64,000 nucleotides of DNA from Kiloniella spongiae (GTDB lineage: Bacteria > Pseudomonadota > Alphaproteobacteria > Kiloniellales > Kiloniellaceae), in contig NZ_LAQL01000013.1 in NCBI RefSeq assembly GCF_001026905.1, forward strand, positions 62,001 through 126,000, in the 5' to 3' direction. The position numbers were made by a program, and so were the translations under genes. This document shows positions 1 through 8,919 of the stretch, piece after piece (positions within the stretch are counted from its first letter, which is position 1; every line of letters starts with the position of its first letter). Under the pieces are notes generated by a model. The model had not been told where the DNA came from and did not search any database. It worked only from the letters and a program-made list of their open reading frames with translations.

Positions 1-924
1 GAAAGCGATGTGGAAGAAGCCACATTATTGATTGAGATGGGTGAAGACGAAGGTGATCAGGGCTCTGTTGATGAGGGGGAAAACCAGATTTTCGCCCTGA
101 AGGAACTGGCGGATAAAAAACAGCTGGAAAGCCTGTTGTCCGGTGAAGCCGATGCAAATGACTGTTATCTACAGGTCAATGCAGGTGCTGGCGGTACCGA
201 GGCGCAGGACTGGGCCGAAATGCTTCTGCGCATGTACACACGTTGGTCCGAGCAGCATGGCTACAAGGTCGAATGGCTGGAAGAAAGCAGTGGTGAAGAA
301 GCTGGCCTGAAGTCCGCAACGGTTATGATCAAGGGTCATAATGCCTATGGCTGGTTGAAAACCGAAGCTGGTGTGCACCGTCTTGTGCGGATTTCGCCCT
401 ATGATTCACAGGCCCGTCGTCATACATCATTCAGCTCTGCGTGGGTCTATCCTGTTATCGATGACAGCTTTGATATCGAGATTCTGGATAAGGATATTCG
501 TGTTGATACCTTCCGTGCTTCCGGCGCGGGTGGGCAGCACGTGAACACGACTGATTCAGCGATTCGTATCGTTCACGAACCAACAGGTATCGTTGTGCAG
601 TGTCAGAATGACCGTTCTCAGCATAAGAACCGCGCAACCGCGATGAACATGTTGAAATCGCGCTTGTTCGAACACGAAATGCAAAAACGTGAAGAAGTTG
701 CCCAGGCGGAAGCGGATTCAAAAACCGAGATCGGTTGGGGACGGCAGATCAGGTCCTACGTTCTACAGCCATATCAAATGGTGAAAGACCTGCGTACAGG
801 GGCAGAAACCAGCAACTCGGGTGCTGTGCTAAACGGCGATATCGATATGTTCCTCGAAGCATCTCTGGCATCCAAGCTCAAGGGCGGTACGACCGAAGGC
901 GAGGACCACGAAGAGCTACTGTAA
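1..924 (+). CDS. prfB: Peptide chain release factor 2 (5' end outside window)
   Basis: Class I release factor that recognises UGA/UAA stop codons in the ribosome and triggers peptide release. The reading frame is open from base 1, so the N-terminus, and any programmed frameshift site, lies upstream. About 307 C-terminal residues are visible. The universal GGQ motif (529-537, within SGAGGQHVN) enters the peptidyl-transferase centre. The codon-recognition tripeptide, SPF in E. coli RF2, is SPY here (394-402, within RISPYDS). The block [11 protein letters not shown] and the C-terminal region with [16 protein letters not shown] are typical RF2. A strong terminator follows 42 bp after the stop, so this is the end of its transcription unit. 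Identification as RF2 rather than RF1 rests on the SP[F/Y] tripeptide and overall similarity. Confidence 0.97.
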   Translation, partial: ESDVEEATLLIEMGEDEGDQGSVDEGENQIFALKELADKKQLESLLSGEADANDCYLQVNAGAGGTEAQDWAEMLLRMYTRWSEQHGYKVEWLEESSGEEAGLKSATVMIKGHNAYGWLKTEAGVHRLVRISPYDSQARRHTSFSSAWVYPVIDDSFDIEILDKDIRVDTFRASGAGGQHVNTTDSAIRIVHEPTGIVVQCQNDRSQHKNRATAMNMLKSRLFEHEMQKREEVAQAEADSKTEIGWGRQIRSYVLQPYQMVKDLRTGAETSNSGAVLNGDIDMFLEASLASKLKGGTTEGEDHEELL

Positions 925-965
925 TCAAGTTCGGGGATTGAAAATTCCGAATAACCATAAGAAAA

Positions 966-998
966 AGCCGATAGGACTAACCCTATCGGCTTTTATTT
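966..998 (+). terminator. Rho-independent terminator after prfB
   Basis: Perfect 10-bp stem AGCCGATAGG (966-975) / CCTATCGGCT (982-991) with a 6-nt loop, followed by the T-rich run TTTATTTTA. It sits just after the prfB stop. Confidence 0.9.
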
Positions 999-1170
999 TA
1001 GCATAATCAAACAGCAGGGTTTGTTTAGCCTGGAAGAAAGAGATCGTCGTTTAACTTAACTCTTACTCCCGATAGATCACTCTGTTTTCTCTGATGTTAA
1101 GTACAAAGCAAAAAAGTGTGATCTAATTCCTTGGTCGTACGTTGACAATTGAGTGTTGATGACAAAGCGT

Positions 1171-1461
1171 TTATTTCACGCGATCAGTCGGTAGGTCCCA
1201 ATAGGCACGGATGCTTTCCTGATGAACCTGTTCTTTACTCAAGCCGATATCTTCTCGTTGTTCGGATGTTAGGTCTGCCAAAACGCGTCGCTCTTTCCGA
1301 ACTTCAAAAGCCGTTGCAAACCAGTTACGAGTTCGGGCAAGGAGACGATTTAATAAGGTTGTCGCTTCTTTTGGGGCCGATGTGAAGACTGTGTGATCCT
1401 GAGAAAAAGAAGTTCCGCAAGCGCCGTTTGTACGTAAGGTATGACATGGTTGTTTTAGCAT
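1171..1461 (-). CDS. DUF1127 domain small protein
   Basis: About 96 aa. The C-terminal half (RKERRVLADLTSEQREDIGL, then SKEQVHQES) is a DUF1127/YjiS-like segment, a short Arg-rich domain common in alphaproteobacteria. Some family members help RNA turnover and phosphate or carbon homeostasis; the role of this one is unknown. The start is taken as the ATG at 1461 (MLKQPC) because GGAGG lies 5 nt upstream. An ATG four codons further up (1473) overlaps that ribosome site and is less likely. The gene is divergent from the LysR-type gene at 1627, an arrangement often seen for DUF1127 genes, so that regulator may control it (inference). Confidence 0.8.
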   Translation of the reverse strand: MLKQPCHTLRTNGACGTSFSQDHTVFTSAPKEATTLLNRLLARTRNWFATAFEVRKERRVLADLTSEQREDIGLSKEQVHQESIRAYWDLPTDRVK

Positions 1462-1626
1462 TTCATCCTCCATTGTAAAATGTGATGGTTTTGGTGTTTG
1501 TGATCAATGTTATTGATATATTGTCATGAATTTAGTATTATGGAAGTGAATAGTATTGATGAATATCATCACAAAAATTGATAGTGTGATTTTCGGATAT
1601 CAAACGAACACGGGAAAGTCTGTAGA

Positions 1627-2493
1627 TTGAGAAATTTTGACCTTGGAACATTACGTAGTTTTATCACTGTCAGTGAAACCGGTGGTATGACAGCGGCGGC
1701 GAACAAACTGCATATGACGCAATCGACCATTAGCATGCAGATTAAGCGATTGGAAGAAAGCGTTGGTCTGCCTTTGCTGGATCGTAATAGCGGGCGGGGC
1801 ATCCGGCCAACGGCAGAGGGTGACCAGTTACTTGGCTATGCCCGGTCCATGCTGGACCTGAACGATGAAATTTGGGGCAGGTTGACAGCTCCAAAGTACG
1901 AGGGGACGATTTGCCTTGGCGTGCCGGGCGATGTGATAAGGCCACATATCCCAAATGTTCTTAAACAGTTCAACCGGGACTTCCCCCGGGTGCAGGTCAA
2001 ACTAAAAACTGCGGGATCAATTGATCTGGCGGCTGAAATTGAACATGGCCAACAAGACCTCATTCTAACAACAGAGGTCTATGACAAAGACCAGAAGCTA
2101 CCCTCTAATGGAGAACTATTAGCTGTACAGCCTTTGTTATGGACGGGTGCGGTAAAGGGACATGCTTGGATGGCACGTCCGCTACCCGTTGCCATGGTGC
2201 GCGGGTGTGCCTTTCGACGATCTATGATTGATGCACTGGAACAGGCTGGTATTCCTTGGCTGGACGCAGTCGATACCGACAGCGAAGATTCCACCTCGGT
2301 CGCCGTCGCCGCAGACTTCGCGGTGCGCCCCGAACTCCCAACCTTCAGCGACCCTGGCATCGAAGAAATCGACCATCGCGGCGAGCTACCAACTCTCCCC
2401 CGATGCAGCATCAACATGTACCTCGCAGACGGCCCGAACAAAGCCCTGGCAGAAGAGCTGGCGATCTATATCCGCGGCGCTTTTCGAGGGTAG
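1627..2493 (+). CDS. LysR-family transcriptional regulator
   Basis: 288 aa. Residues about 4-63 form the LysR winged helix-turn-helix (FDLGTLRSFITVSETGGMTA, then AANKLHMTQSTISMQIKRLE). The rest is a periplasmic-binding-like effector domain. The start is TTG with GGGAAAG upstream; no better ATG is in frame. It is divergent from the DUF1127 gene, the usual layout for a LysR regulator and its target. The last 21 codons are duplicated in degenerate form at 4194-4259. The effector is not predictable from sequence. Confidence 0.92.
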   Translation: MRNFDLGTLRSFITVSETGGMTAAANKLHMTQSTISMQIKRLEESVGLPLLDRNSGRGIRPTAEGDQLLGYARSMLDLNDEIWGRLTAPKYEGTICLGVPGDVIRPHIPNVLKQFNRDFPRVQVKLKTAGSIDLAAEIEHGQQDLILTTEVYDKDQKLPSNGELLAVQPLLWTGAVKGHAWMARPLPVAMVRGCAFRRSMIDALEQAGIPWLDAVDTDSEDSTSVAVAADFAVRPELPTFSDPGIEEIDHRGELPTLPRCSINMYLADGPNKALAEELAIYIRGAFRG

Positions 2494-2660
2494 GAGAAAT
2501 AGTAGCTATTGATTAACCTCAATCAGCCAAGTTGTTATCACGAGATAAAATAACGGTAAGGGTTAATACTAAGTGTTTTTGCCTGTGCTATATAATGTTT
2601 ATTTTTGGCTGGAAGATTCTGTTTTACGACCCAGGCGTGAAAAATACATCGTTCAATTAA

Positions 2661-2975
2661 TCAGGAAACGTGAACTGCTACCTCATAATGTATAACGACA
2701 TCATCAAAGCTCTCCAAAGCGGCGACTGCTCCCGGCTCTATGACAGCAAGGGATGGGTTTTCACCAGCAAATGCTTTTACTGCGTCCATAGATTTCCAGC
2801 GAGATATTACCGTATATTCGATTTTGCCCTCAAATTCTCTTGATAAAAGATCAGCTGATAGAAAACCATCTACTTTCTGAATTGCGGGTATAACGTTTTG
2901 AACAAAATGTGCAGGATACATTTGAGCTTTGTTTTGGGTGGATAAGCCACTCCATTTTCTAAAAATATGAGTCAC
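2661..2975 (-). CDS. Antibiotic biosynthesis monooxygenase (ABM) fold protein
   Basis: 104 aa, the usual size of a single-domain dimeric alpha/beta ferredoxin-like ABM protein. The central segment (GFLSADLLSREFEGKIEYTV, then ISRWKSMDAVKAFAG) shows the family pattern of a strand, an [Y/E]-x-x-x-x-x-W-x-S/D strand end and the following helix. Family members include quinol monooxygenases and stress proteins; the substrate here is unknown. It stands alone with AT-rich flanks on both sides. Confidence 0.75.
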   Translation of the reverse strand: MTHIFRKWSGLSTQNKAQMYPAHFVQNVIPAIQKVDGFLSADLLSREFEGKIEYTVISRWKSMDAVKAFAGENPSLAVIEPGAVAALESFDDVVIHYEVAVHVS

Positions 2976-3338
2976 ATTGAATCTCTTTCGTAATACTCTA
3001 AAAATAACAACGTATTTCGATAACTCATTTGTTTATGTTATCGGTTGGATTATTTTAAAATATATAATATACAATTGTATGAGGTCAATCAATTGGAGCT
3101 TAAAAAGAGTGCAAGGCGCATGTTATGCTAATACTTTAAGCTAATTATGATCTTATTGGGCTTTTCTGAATCTTGAAAAACTGCTTTTAAAGATGAGTAC
3201 TATCTTGATAATGCTCCACAACAAACCCCATTGGAGAGCCTGTGTTCGCTTGTGGCACAAATCAGCTAAAATAATCACCAAAAGAATTCAACATAGAGTA
3301 TATACGAATTCCTTATTATTGGAAAAATGGGATTATTG
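2976..3338. other. AT-rich intergenic region
   Basis: About 360 bp between the ABM-fold gene and the kinase-like gene. Runs of A/T are frequent. I see no convincing hairpin terminator, RNA gene or additional ORF; it probably holds the promoters of the two divergent genes. Confidence 0.5.
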
Positions 3339-3860
3339 ATGAGAAAAATTCATATCACGGGGAATGCGGGGGCTGGGAAGACAACACTCGCAAAGGAGAT
3401 CGGTACAGCTTTGGGTTTACCTGTGTTTGGGCTTGATAAAATCGTGTGGCAACCTGGGTGGAAAAAATGTCCCCGCGATGTCAGGATTAAAAAAGAGTTG
3501 GAACTAAGCTCAAAACCTGAATGGGTGATCGATGGTGTTTCTGAAAAAATTAGAGAGGCTGCGGATATCATCATTTTCTTGGATGTAAAACGATCAACAG
3601 CATTTTTCAGATGTGCGAAGCGAAACTGGCGATATCTTTTTAAAAGTCGACCGGAACTTCCAGTGAATTGTCCTGAAATTCTCATTATTCCGTGTCTATT
3701 GAAAATCATTTGGCAATTTCAGGATCATGTGCGCCCCGATATATTAAAATCTATTTCGCAAAGGCCGTCTTCTTCATACATTATTGAGCAGTCAAATGAC
3801 CTTTTACCACTGTTTCAAAAGTTAGGTATTTCCAACCTATACAATCAATCAAAAGGCTAA
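3339..3860 (+). CDS. P-loop NTPase, adenylate-kinase-like / FlaR-type topology modulation protein
   Basis: 173 aa from the ATG at 3339, which has GGGA about 8 nt upstream; an ATG four codons earlier (3327) lacks a ribosome site. Walker A is GNAGAGKTT at residues 8-16, right after a first beta strand. VFGLDKIVWQPGW at about 28-40 and WVIDGVSEKIREAADIIIFLDV at about 62-83 match the substrate-binding and Walker B-like parts of the adenylate kinase-like / FlaR family. Proteins of this family are presumed small-molecule or nucleotide kinases; the true substrate is rarely known. It is a lone gene flanked by degenerate sequence. Confidence 0.75.
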   Translation: MRKIHITGNAGAGKTTLAKEIGTALGLPVFGLDKIVWQPGWKKCPRDVRIKKELELSSKPEWVIDGVSEKIREAADIIIFLDVKRSTAFFRCAKRNWRYLFKSRPELPVNCPEILIIPCLLKIIWQFQDHVRPDILKSISQRPSSSYIIEQSNDLLPLFQKLGISNLYNQSKG

Positions 3861-4099
3861 AAGTGGCCAGCAGTTATAGATCTTTCGTAGGCGTCCGCAC
3901 CTTACCTATAATCTCACGAATTCGATGAATATAGAACGTGGTGTTTTAGAATTGACATCAAAAATAGCTGCTGCTGTGCGAGCTGTAGTACTGTAACAAA
4001 GTGCACAATGAAATGACGTTGTTTTGCTGACTAAGACGACTTTTCTTCATTCCCATTATGATAACTCAAACTCTAGATTTACCTACAACTTACTCTCAA

Positions 4100-4199
4100 T
4101 ATCCTCGGTCCACCCAATCCCTGAATTTTTTTTCTTGCAATCATAATAAGGATAATCGTCGAGAGCAGAAGTTCGCTCCAGAACTAAGGTGAAGACGGT
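4100..4199 (-). pseudogene. Remnant of a MATE transporter C-terminus
   Basis: Read on the minus strand this stretch encodes LLLSTIILIMIARKKIQGLG and flanking residues, closely matching the C-terminus of the intact MATE gene at 4714-6192 (LLLSTIIMIIVARKSIQGMG). Further in, a base insertion and a lost codon break the frame. There is no stop codon or start of its own, and the copy is cut at about 4199, where it runs into a LysR-gene remnant. It is a decayed second copy, not a functional gene. Confidence 0.85.
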
Positions 4200-4259
4200 C
4201 CAAACAAAATCCTAGCAGAAGAGCTAGAAATATATATCCGAGGTCCTTTTCGTAGGTAA
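4194..4259 (+). pseudogene. Remnant of a LysR regulator C-terminus
   Basis: Twenty-one codons plus TAA: DGPNKILAEELEIYIRGPFRR. They match the last 21 residues of the LysR gene at 1627-2493 (DGPNKALAEELAIYIRGAFR plus G) at 17 of 21 positions. The copy starts inside the shared string GAAGACGGTCCAAAC, where it overlaps the end of the MATE remnant, so the two tails were joined at a short homology. Confidence 0.85.
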
Positions 4260-4266
4260 CTCAAGC

Positions 4267-4698
4267 TCAGGTAGGATGTTGGAATGACGATATAAACTGT
4301 CTTGCGCGAGGAATAGGATCATCAAAGAATTGATCGGGACCAAGATGTTTTCTCTTATTTAACTCAACGGTTTCTAGTAGCGGGAAATCTATTTTTTGAA
4401 TGTTTGCGTCCCAGCCAACGTAGCGCTCACGCCAACCTTTCCAGTAATGAGTAAGTAATTTCTCGCGTTGCGAGTAACCGTGATAATCGAAAGCTATAGA
4501 ACCATTGGTTACATACATGTGATGTCCTTTGTAGCCTTTAACCGGGACAATCCATTCACCATAGAAACCATCCAAAGGAGCGTTTTCGAGATAAACACCT
4601 GCCAATATGTGACAGGCTCCGAACCCAAAAAAAACACGATCAGGTTGGTTCCATCTTTTTTCGGGATGTTTTTTAATTCCAGATCTGGGCCAATACAT
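4267..4698 (-). CDS. Conserved-looking hypothetical protein, 143 aa
   Basis: Not recognised as a named family. It is soluble-looking and rich in aromatic residues and Gly (FFGFGACHILAG, GFYGEWIVPV, HHMYVTNGSIAFDYHGY, HYWKGWRERYVGWD). The composition and a long regular reading frame suggest a real protein. The codon directly upstream of the ATG is a stop (TAG) and no ribosome site is evident, so the N-terminus may be missing or translation may be weak. It lies between the MATE/LysR scar and the intact MATE gene and is read in the same direction as the MATE gene, 15 bp after it. Confidence 0.6.
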   Translation of the reverse strand: MYWPRSGIKKHPEKRWNQPDRVFFGFGACHILAGVYLENAPLDGFYGEWIVPVKGYKGHHMYVTNGSIAFDYHGYSQREKLLTHYWKGWRERYVGWDANIQKIDFPLLETVELNKRKHLGPDQFFDDPIPRARQFISSFQHPT

Positions 4699-4713
4699 CT
4701 AAATAAACCGTGA

Positions 4714-6192
4714 TTACTGTTGCGTTCTTTCAATCAAAACTCTTGGCCCGCCCATTCCCTGAATGCTTTTTCTTGCAACGATTATCATGATAATTGTCGA
4801 GAGTAGAAGGCCGCTCCAGACGGCGGTGAAGACAGCGGTCCAGACGCCCCATTCGTTCCAGTTCAGGACATAGATGAAGAGGGCGGCGAAACCTGCTGAA
4901 GCGAAGATTTGTCTATAGATCCCGATCCATACGGTCCAGATCGGGCGCTTGATGCCTTGGAAAAAGGACATCATGGCAAAGAGGGGCAGGTAGGCGGGTA
5001 ACATGGCGGCGGCGAGGAGCAGGTAATCGAAGCCGACAGAAATGACGTTCTGATCCTGCGTGAAGAGGCCCAACAAGAATTTACCGCCGAGCAATAGTAA
5101 GAAGGCACCGATGAGCATCATGCCGATGCCTGTCAACACACACCACCAAAAGGCATAACGTACTCTGTCGAGTTCTTTGGCACCGTAGTTTTGCGCAATA
5201 ATCGGCAAGAGAACAATGGTCAAACCCAATCCGGGGAGCAGAATGAGCTGCTCAATACGAAGGGCAATGCCATAGGCCGCGACGGCGGTTGCGCCAAAGG
5301 GTTGCAGGAAATACTGGATGACAAAAACACCGACAGTAATGGTCAGGAAGTTCAGGCTTGCGGGGGTTCCCTGTGCAGCGATGTCCTTGATGATTTTCAA
5401 ATGGGGATAAAAACAGGGCAGCTTTACATTTGTCATTCCCCGGGATTTCAGGGCGCGGGACAGAAGATAGAGCGCGACAAACCATTCGGTAATAACTGTT
5501 GATATCGCGAGGCCGTCAAATCCTAGCGCAGGAAGACCAAAGGCGCCAAAAATAAGAACCGGGTTCAAGAGGCAGTTGGCAAAAAAACCACCGATGAGTG
5601 CATTCCGATTGGTGACGGTATCGCCCTGTGCGCTGAGAATGCCGTTGGCGGCAAAGGCGATCATGAAGGCAGGTGCTGCAAAAAGGATGAGCATCAGGTA
5701 ATCATGGGCTAAATCTCGATAGCCGTTGAAAACCCCGAGCAGATCCAGCAAATGAGGGATGGCGTAATACCCTGCCAAACAAAGGACGCCAGAGAAGATC
5801 GTCGCAAAGCTAAGGCCTTGTGCGGCGATATCCTTGGGTGTGGCAATATCTTTTGTTTGGTCGCTATCGGCATCGACTTGTTTCTCTGCACCAATGGCTG
5901 TACCGGCTCCAATTGCCGTGCCAACCAGGGCGGAAATGCCCTGTCCCAGACCGATGCCAAAAGCTATGAGGATAAAGAATACGGTAAAGGAAACCGAAAG
6001 TCCTGCCTGAGCATCTGTTGAAATCATCCCGGCAAAAAAAGTATCGACGACATTGTACAAGGTGTTAAAGAGCATCCCGATGCCAGCGGGTATGGCCAAG
6101 GCTTTGAAGTGTTCCGGAAGGCTGCCGCGAACGAGGTCTCTTTCCCGGGGCTTTGCGGCTTTGGTGTTTTTAACTTTTCCGTTTGGGGCCAC
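4714..6192 (-). CDS. MATE-family multidrug efflux transporter
   Basis: 492 aa with about 12 hydrophobic segments and the two-fold repeated MATE architecture. The N-terminal half begins LAIPAGIGMLFNTLYNVVDTFF, with the family's Val-Asp-Thr-Phe signature in TM1. The second half has PASLNFLTITVGVFVIQYFL. MATE proteins export cationic drugs or metabolites using Na+ or H+ gradients. A polar insertion of about 30 residues (DADSDQTKDIATPKDIA) lies in a loop near residue 110. The start is GTG at 6192. It is 36 bp downstream of the CPA1 antiporter gene and probably co-transcribed with it. A decayed copy of its 3' end is at 4100-4199. Confidence 0.93.
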   Translation of the reverse strand: MAPNGKVKNTKAAKPRERDLVRGSLPEHFKALAIPAGIGMLFNTLYNVVDTFFAGMISTDAQAGLSVSFTVFFILIAFGIGLGQGISALVGTAIGAGTAIGAEKQVDADSDQTKDIATPKDIAAQGLSFATIFSGVLCLAGYYAIPHLLDLLGVFNGYRDLAHDYLMLILFAAPAFMIAFAANGILSAQGDTVTNRNALIGGFFANCLLNPVLIFGAFGLPALGFDGLAISTVITEWFVALYLLSRALKSRGMTNVKLPCFYPHLKIIKDIAAQGTPASLNFLTITVGVFVIQYFLQPFGATAVAAYGIALRIEQLILLPGLGLTIVLLPIIAQNYGAKELDRVRYAFWWCVLTGIGMMLIGAFLLLLGGKFLLGLFTQDQNVISVGFDYLLLAAAMLPAYLPLFAMMSFFQGIKRPIWTVWIGIYRQIFASAGFAALFIYVLNWNEWGVWTAVFTAVWSGLLLSTIIMIIVARKSIQGMGGPRVLIERTQQ

Positions 6193-6228
6193 AGGATGAC
6201 TTTCTCTTTAAAGAGGAGCTAAAGAGCT

Positions 6229-8769
6229 TCAGGAAGCTTCTTTGTTTTCTCTGTTCATGGTTTTCCGTTTTGCCGCAATCTCGGCAAGGGCACTTCGCCA
6301 GTTCGGGTGGGCGCGGGCCAGTTTGTTAAAGGTGCTTTTTTCAAGTAGCAACAAATGGGAATAGCTAATGGATTTAACCGATGCACTTCTATGGGTTTCA
6401 TCCAAAAGCGCCATCTCGCCAAAGAAGTCACCATGCCCCAGACGGTGAACTTCGTCGCCAATTCGGATTTCGACGGCACCGCTTTCGATGAAATAAAGGC
6501 CATCGGCACTATCGCCTTTTTTGAAAGCATAGGCCCCATCTGCGAGCACTCGGGTTTGCAGTTCTTGTGTCATTTGGGTCAGTTCAGCGACTTCCAGATC
6601 TTTGAATACGGGGAAAGCCGTTAAAAGCTCTGCCGTTTTTGCTTTGATATCCACATGGGTCTTTGCTCTGCGTGTTGCGTGGAACGAGTTGGCTTCATTT
6701 GTCAGGCTGCGTGACAAATCGGTGCTGATGATGCCTGCCTCGCGCAGGTTTTTAATCTGCTCTATCTCATCCCGATAGGCAAAGCGTTCCAAAATGCGCC
6801 GATCGAGCGTTCTGGCGAACTTAGGATATTGAAGGCGTAAGGCTGCCAAGTGGCGTTCTATGCTTTCCAGTCGCTGGTTGAGGATTTCCTGTAAGACTTC
6901 AACAGGGCGTGGCCCAAGTAAACTGTGGAGTTTGTTGTCGAGGAAGGCTTTTAGCTCCAAGACCAGAATACGGTTGATGAGCAGGAAGTGGAAGTGCTTG
7001 CCCAGATGTGACGCTATGGGACGGTTGAATCCCAGATGTGTATGTGCCCAGCTTAAGATCTTGAACCGCGTACTGTGTCGGTACGGTCTTTTTGCCGCTG
7101 AAATATATCCTTCACGACCGCTTTGCCGGGCTGCGTCGATCATATCTTCGATGACAAGTAAATATCTATCGACCAAATCATGGCGCAAAATACCGCTCAA
7201 TCTTTGATCCAGCAGCAACGTTTTTTCCTGATTGGTTAAGGCAACCAGACCAATAATCAATCGATCCTTGTCGTTGATTTCTTCTTCGTAAGACTTGTCT
7301 TCGGCAATGCGGGACAAGCGGTTGATATATTGTTTGGCCGTTAATTCGGTCAGTTTTGAATCGAGCTGAAACCGATTGGCAAAGTTGCTTAAGCCCGATT
7401 TAACGCTAGAGAGAGATTGGGTGAGAACCTGGGTTCGAAAGGCGCGTTCAATGGGGGAAAGCTGATCAAGCTTTAGCCATTGCATCAATGTCGTCAGCGT
7501 TGTTCCCTGTATTAAGAGGGTAAAGAGGGCAAAGCCGGTTGCCTGAATCGCAATAAAGCGCTGTGTTTCATTATTAATCAATGGGTTTTCTGTGACTGCC
7601 AAGGCAAGTGCAAGGGTGACGGCCCCGCGCAAGCCCCCCCAGACAATGACAATCTTTGTCGGGTTATCGACGCGCTGGGTGATCTTTAAGGCAGTTAATA
7701 ACGGGAAAATGCCAAACAAAATAACAGCCCGCGCCAACAAAGCTGCTATGACGGCGGTTAGAATAACCAAAATGTCAGAGAAAGCGAAGTCAGACAGTAG
7801 GTCAGGTACGACCAATGCAGCCAGAATAAAGACCAAACCACCTGCCCACCAAGCAAGCTGTTCCAGAGTTTCCTGAAAAAACTTGAAAGTCTCGGGCTCA
7901 AAACGCGGGCGTGCCATTGCACTGAAGACCAGACCACTGGTGACAACGGCAACAACACCCGAGATTTGAATGTAATTTTTGGCCAATATATAAATCACAA
8001 AGGGAAAGGCGACAGTGATGGTCAACTGTGCTGAACGGAAAGAGCCAAGCCAGGATATCAGCGAAATTGCGAGCCGCCCACAGATGATGCCTGTAATAAT
8101 ACCACCCAGAAAGGCTGAGCCGAGTTGCTGGAGGATAAGTCCGGGCTCGTAGCCGCCACCAGAGATGATAAGTGTAAGAAATGCGCCAAAGGCCGCGATA
8201 GCAGTTGCATCGTTGAGCAGGCTTTCTCCCTCGACCAAGCGGGTCAGACGTTCTGGCGCGCCCAAGTCTCTAAAAAGGCTGATCACAGCACTGGGGTCTG
8301 TGGTTGCAACAATGGCCCCAAAAAGAAGGCAGACGACAAGGGGGGCGCTGGACACCAGAGATACGGCACCACCGATTAATGCAATTGCGACGAAAACACC
8401 GAGAACAGCTAGAAAGATAACGGGAACGGTGTCTTTTGCCAGCCGTCTGACGTCAATGGTTATGGCACCTTGGAAGAGCAATATCGGTAGCAAGACGTCC
8501 AAAAAGGTTGCCGAGGAGACAGGAATGTTGACTACAAGCGCAGCGGCTTCGTTAAATTGATCTGTCAAACGGGTGTGCAGAAGCCAGCTTGCGCCAGAGG
8601 CAATGATGACACCGACAATCCCGAGAACAACAGTGAAAGGCAGGCCCGTCCTTCGAGCGAGCGGTTGGCTACAGGCAATAACGATCAGCAAAGCGGCAAT
8701 GGTGAGAACAATGTCTGAAACGGGCAACTCAGGTATCCATAAAATTAAATTACAGGTAATTGCTATCAC
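6229..8769 (-). CDS. CPA1-family Na+/H+ antiporter with C-terminal cyclic-nucleotide-binding domain
   Basis: 846 aa. Residues about 15-430 are an NhaP/NHE-type transport domain with about 12-13 membrane segments; GAIVATTDPSAVISLF and VEGESLLNDATAIAAF carry the cation-site motifs. About 430-730 is a long soluble, helical part. About 730-825 is a CAP_ED-type domain, with FKKGDSADGLYFIESGAVEI and the phosphate-binding-cassette-like FFGEMALLDETHRSASV. This layout resembles bacterial relatives of plant SOS1: Na+ extrusion gated by a cytoplasmic sensory tail (inference from architecture). The start is probably the GTG at 8769. It is followed closely by the MATE gene. Confidence 0.9.
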   Translation of the reverse strand: MIAITCNLILWIPELPVSDIVLTIAALLIVIACSQPLARRTGLPFTVVLGIVGVIIASGASWLLHTRLTDQFNEAAALVVNIPVSSATFLDVLLPILLFQGAITIDVRRLAKDTVPVIFLAVLGVFVAIALIGGAVSLVSSAPLVVCLLFGAIVATTDPSAVISLFRDLGAPERLTRLVEGESLLNDATAIAAFGAFLTLIISGGGYEPGLILQQLGSAFLGGIITGIICGRLAISLISWLGSFRSAQLTITVAFPFVIYILAKNYIQISGVVAVVTSGLVFSAMARPRFEPETFKFFQETLEQLAWWAGGLVFILAALVVPDLLSDFAFSDILVILTAVIAALLARAVILFGIFPLLTALKITQRVDNPTKIVIVWGGLRGAVTLALALAVTENPLINNETQRFIAIQATGFALFTLLIQGTTLTTLMQWLKLDQLSPIERAFRTQVLTQSLSSVKSGLSNFANRFQLDSKLTELTAKQYINRLSRIAEDKSYEEEINDKDRLIIGLVALTNQEKTLLLDQRLSGILRHDLVDRYLLVIEDMIDAARQSGREGYISAAKRPYRHSTRFKILSWAHTHLGFNRPIASHLGKHFHFLLINRILVLELKAFLDNKLHSLLGPRPVEVLQEILNQRLESIERHLAALRLQYPKFARTLDRRILERFAYRDEIEQIKNLREAGIISTDLSRSLTNEANSFHATRRAKTHVDIKAKTAELLTAFPVFKDLEVAELTQMTQELQTRVLADGAYAFKKGDSADGLYFIESGAVEIRIGDEVHRLGHGDFFGEMALLDETHRSASVKSISYSHLLLLEKSTFNKLARAHPNWRSALAEIAAKRKTMNRENKEAS

Positions 8770-8919
8770 GACTATATATGTCGCTTTACTGTTTACCCTA
8801 AGTTTTTCTGCATATGATTAGTGAAAAGAGATCGATTGCTTTGTACCATCAATACTTTGGTATTGGGATATTCGGATGGAACCGGTCCAATGGTGAATGT
8901 GGTTGCGTTCGTTGAAATG

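Noticed and set aside
3925-3996. Short frame MNIERGVLELTSKIAAAVRA plus VVL, faintly like the start of a MucR-type regulator
   Set aside because: Only 23 codons, no ribosome site, and the resemblance is too weak; it lies in a region of decayed sequence.
7592-8560. Long plus-strand frames opposite the CPA1 antiporter gene
   Set aside because: Ser/Thr/Lys/Arg-rich translations typical of antisense shadows; the minus-strand frame encodes a clear antiporter.
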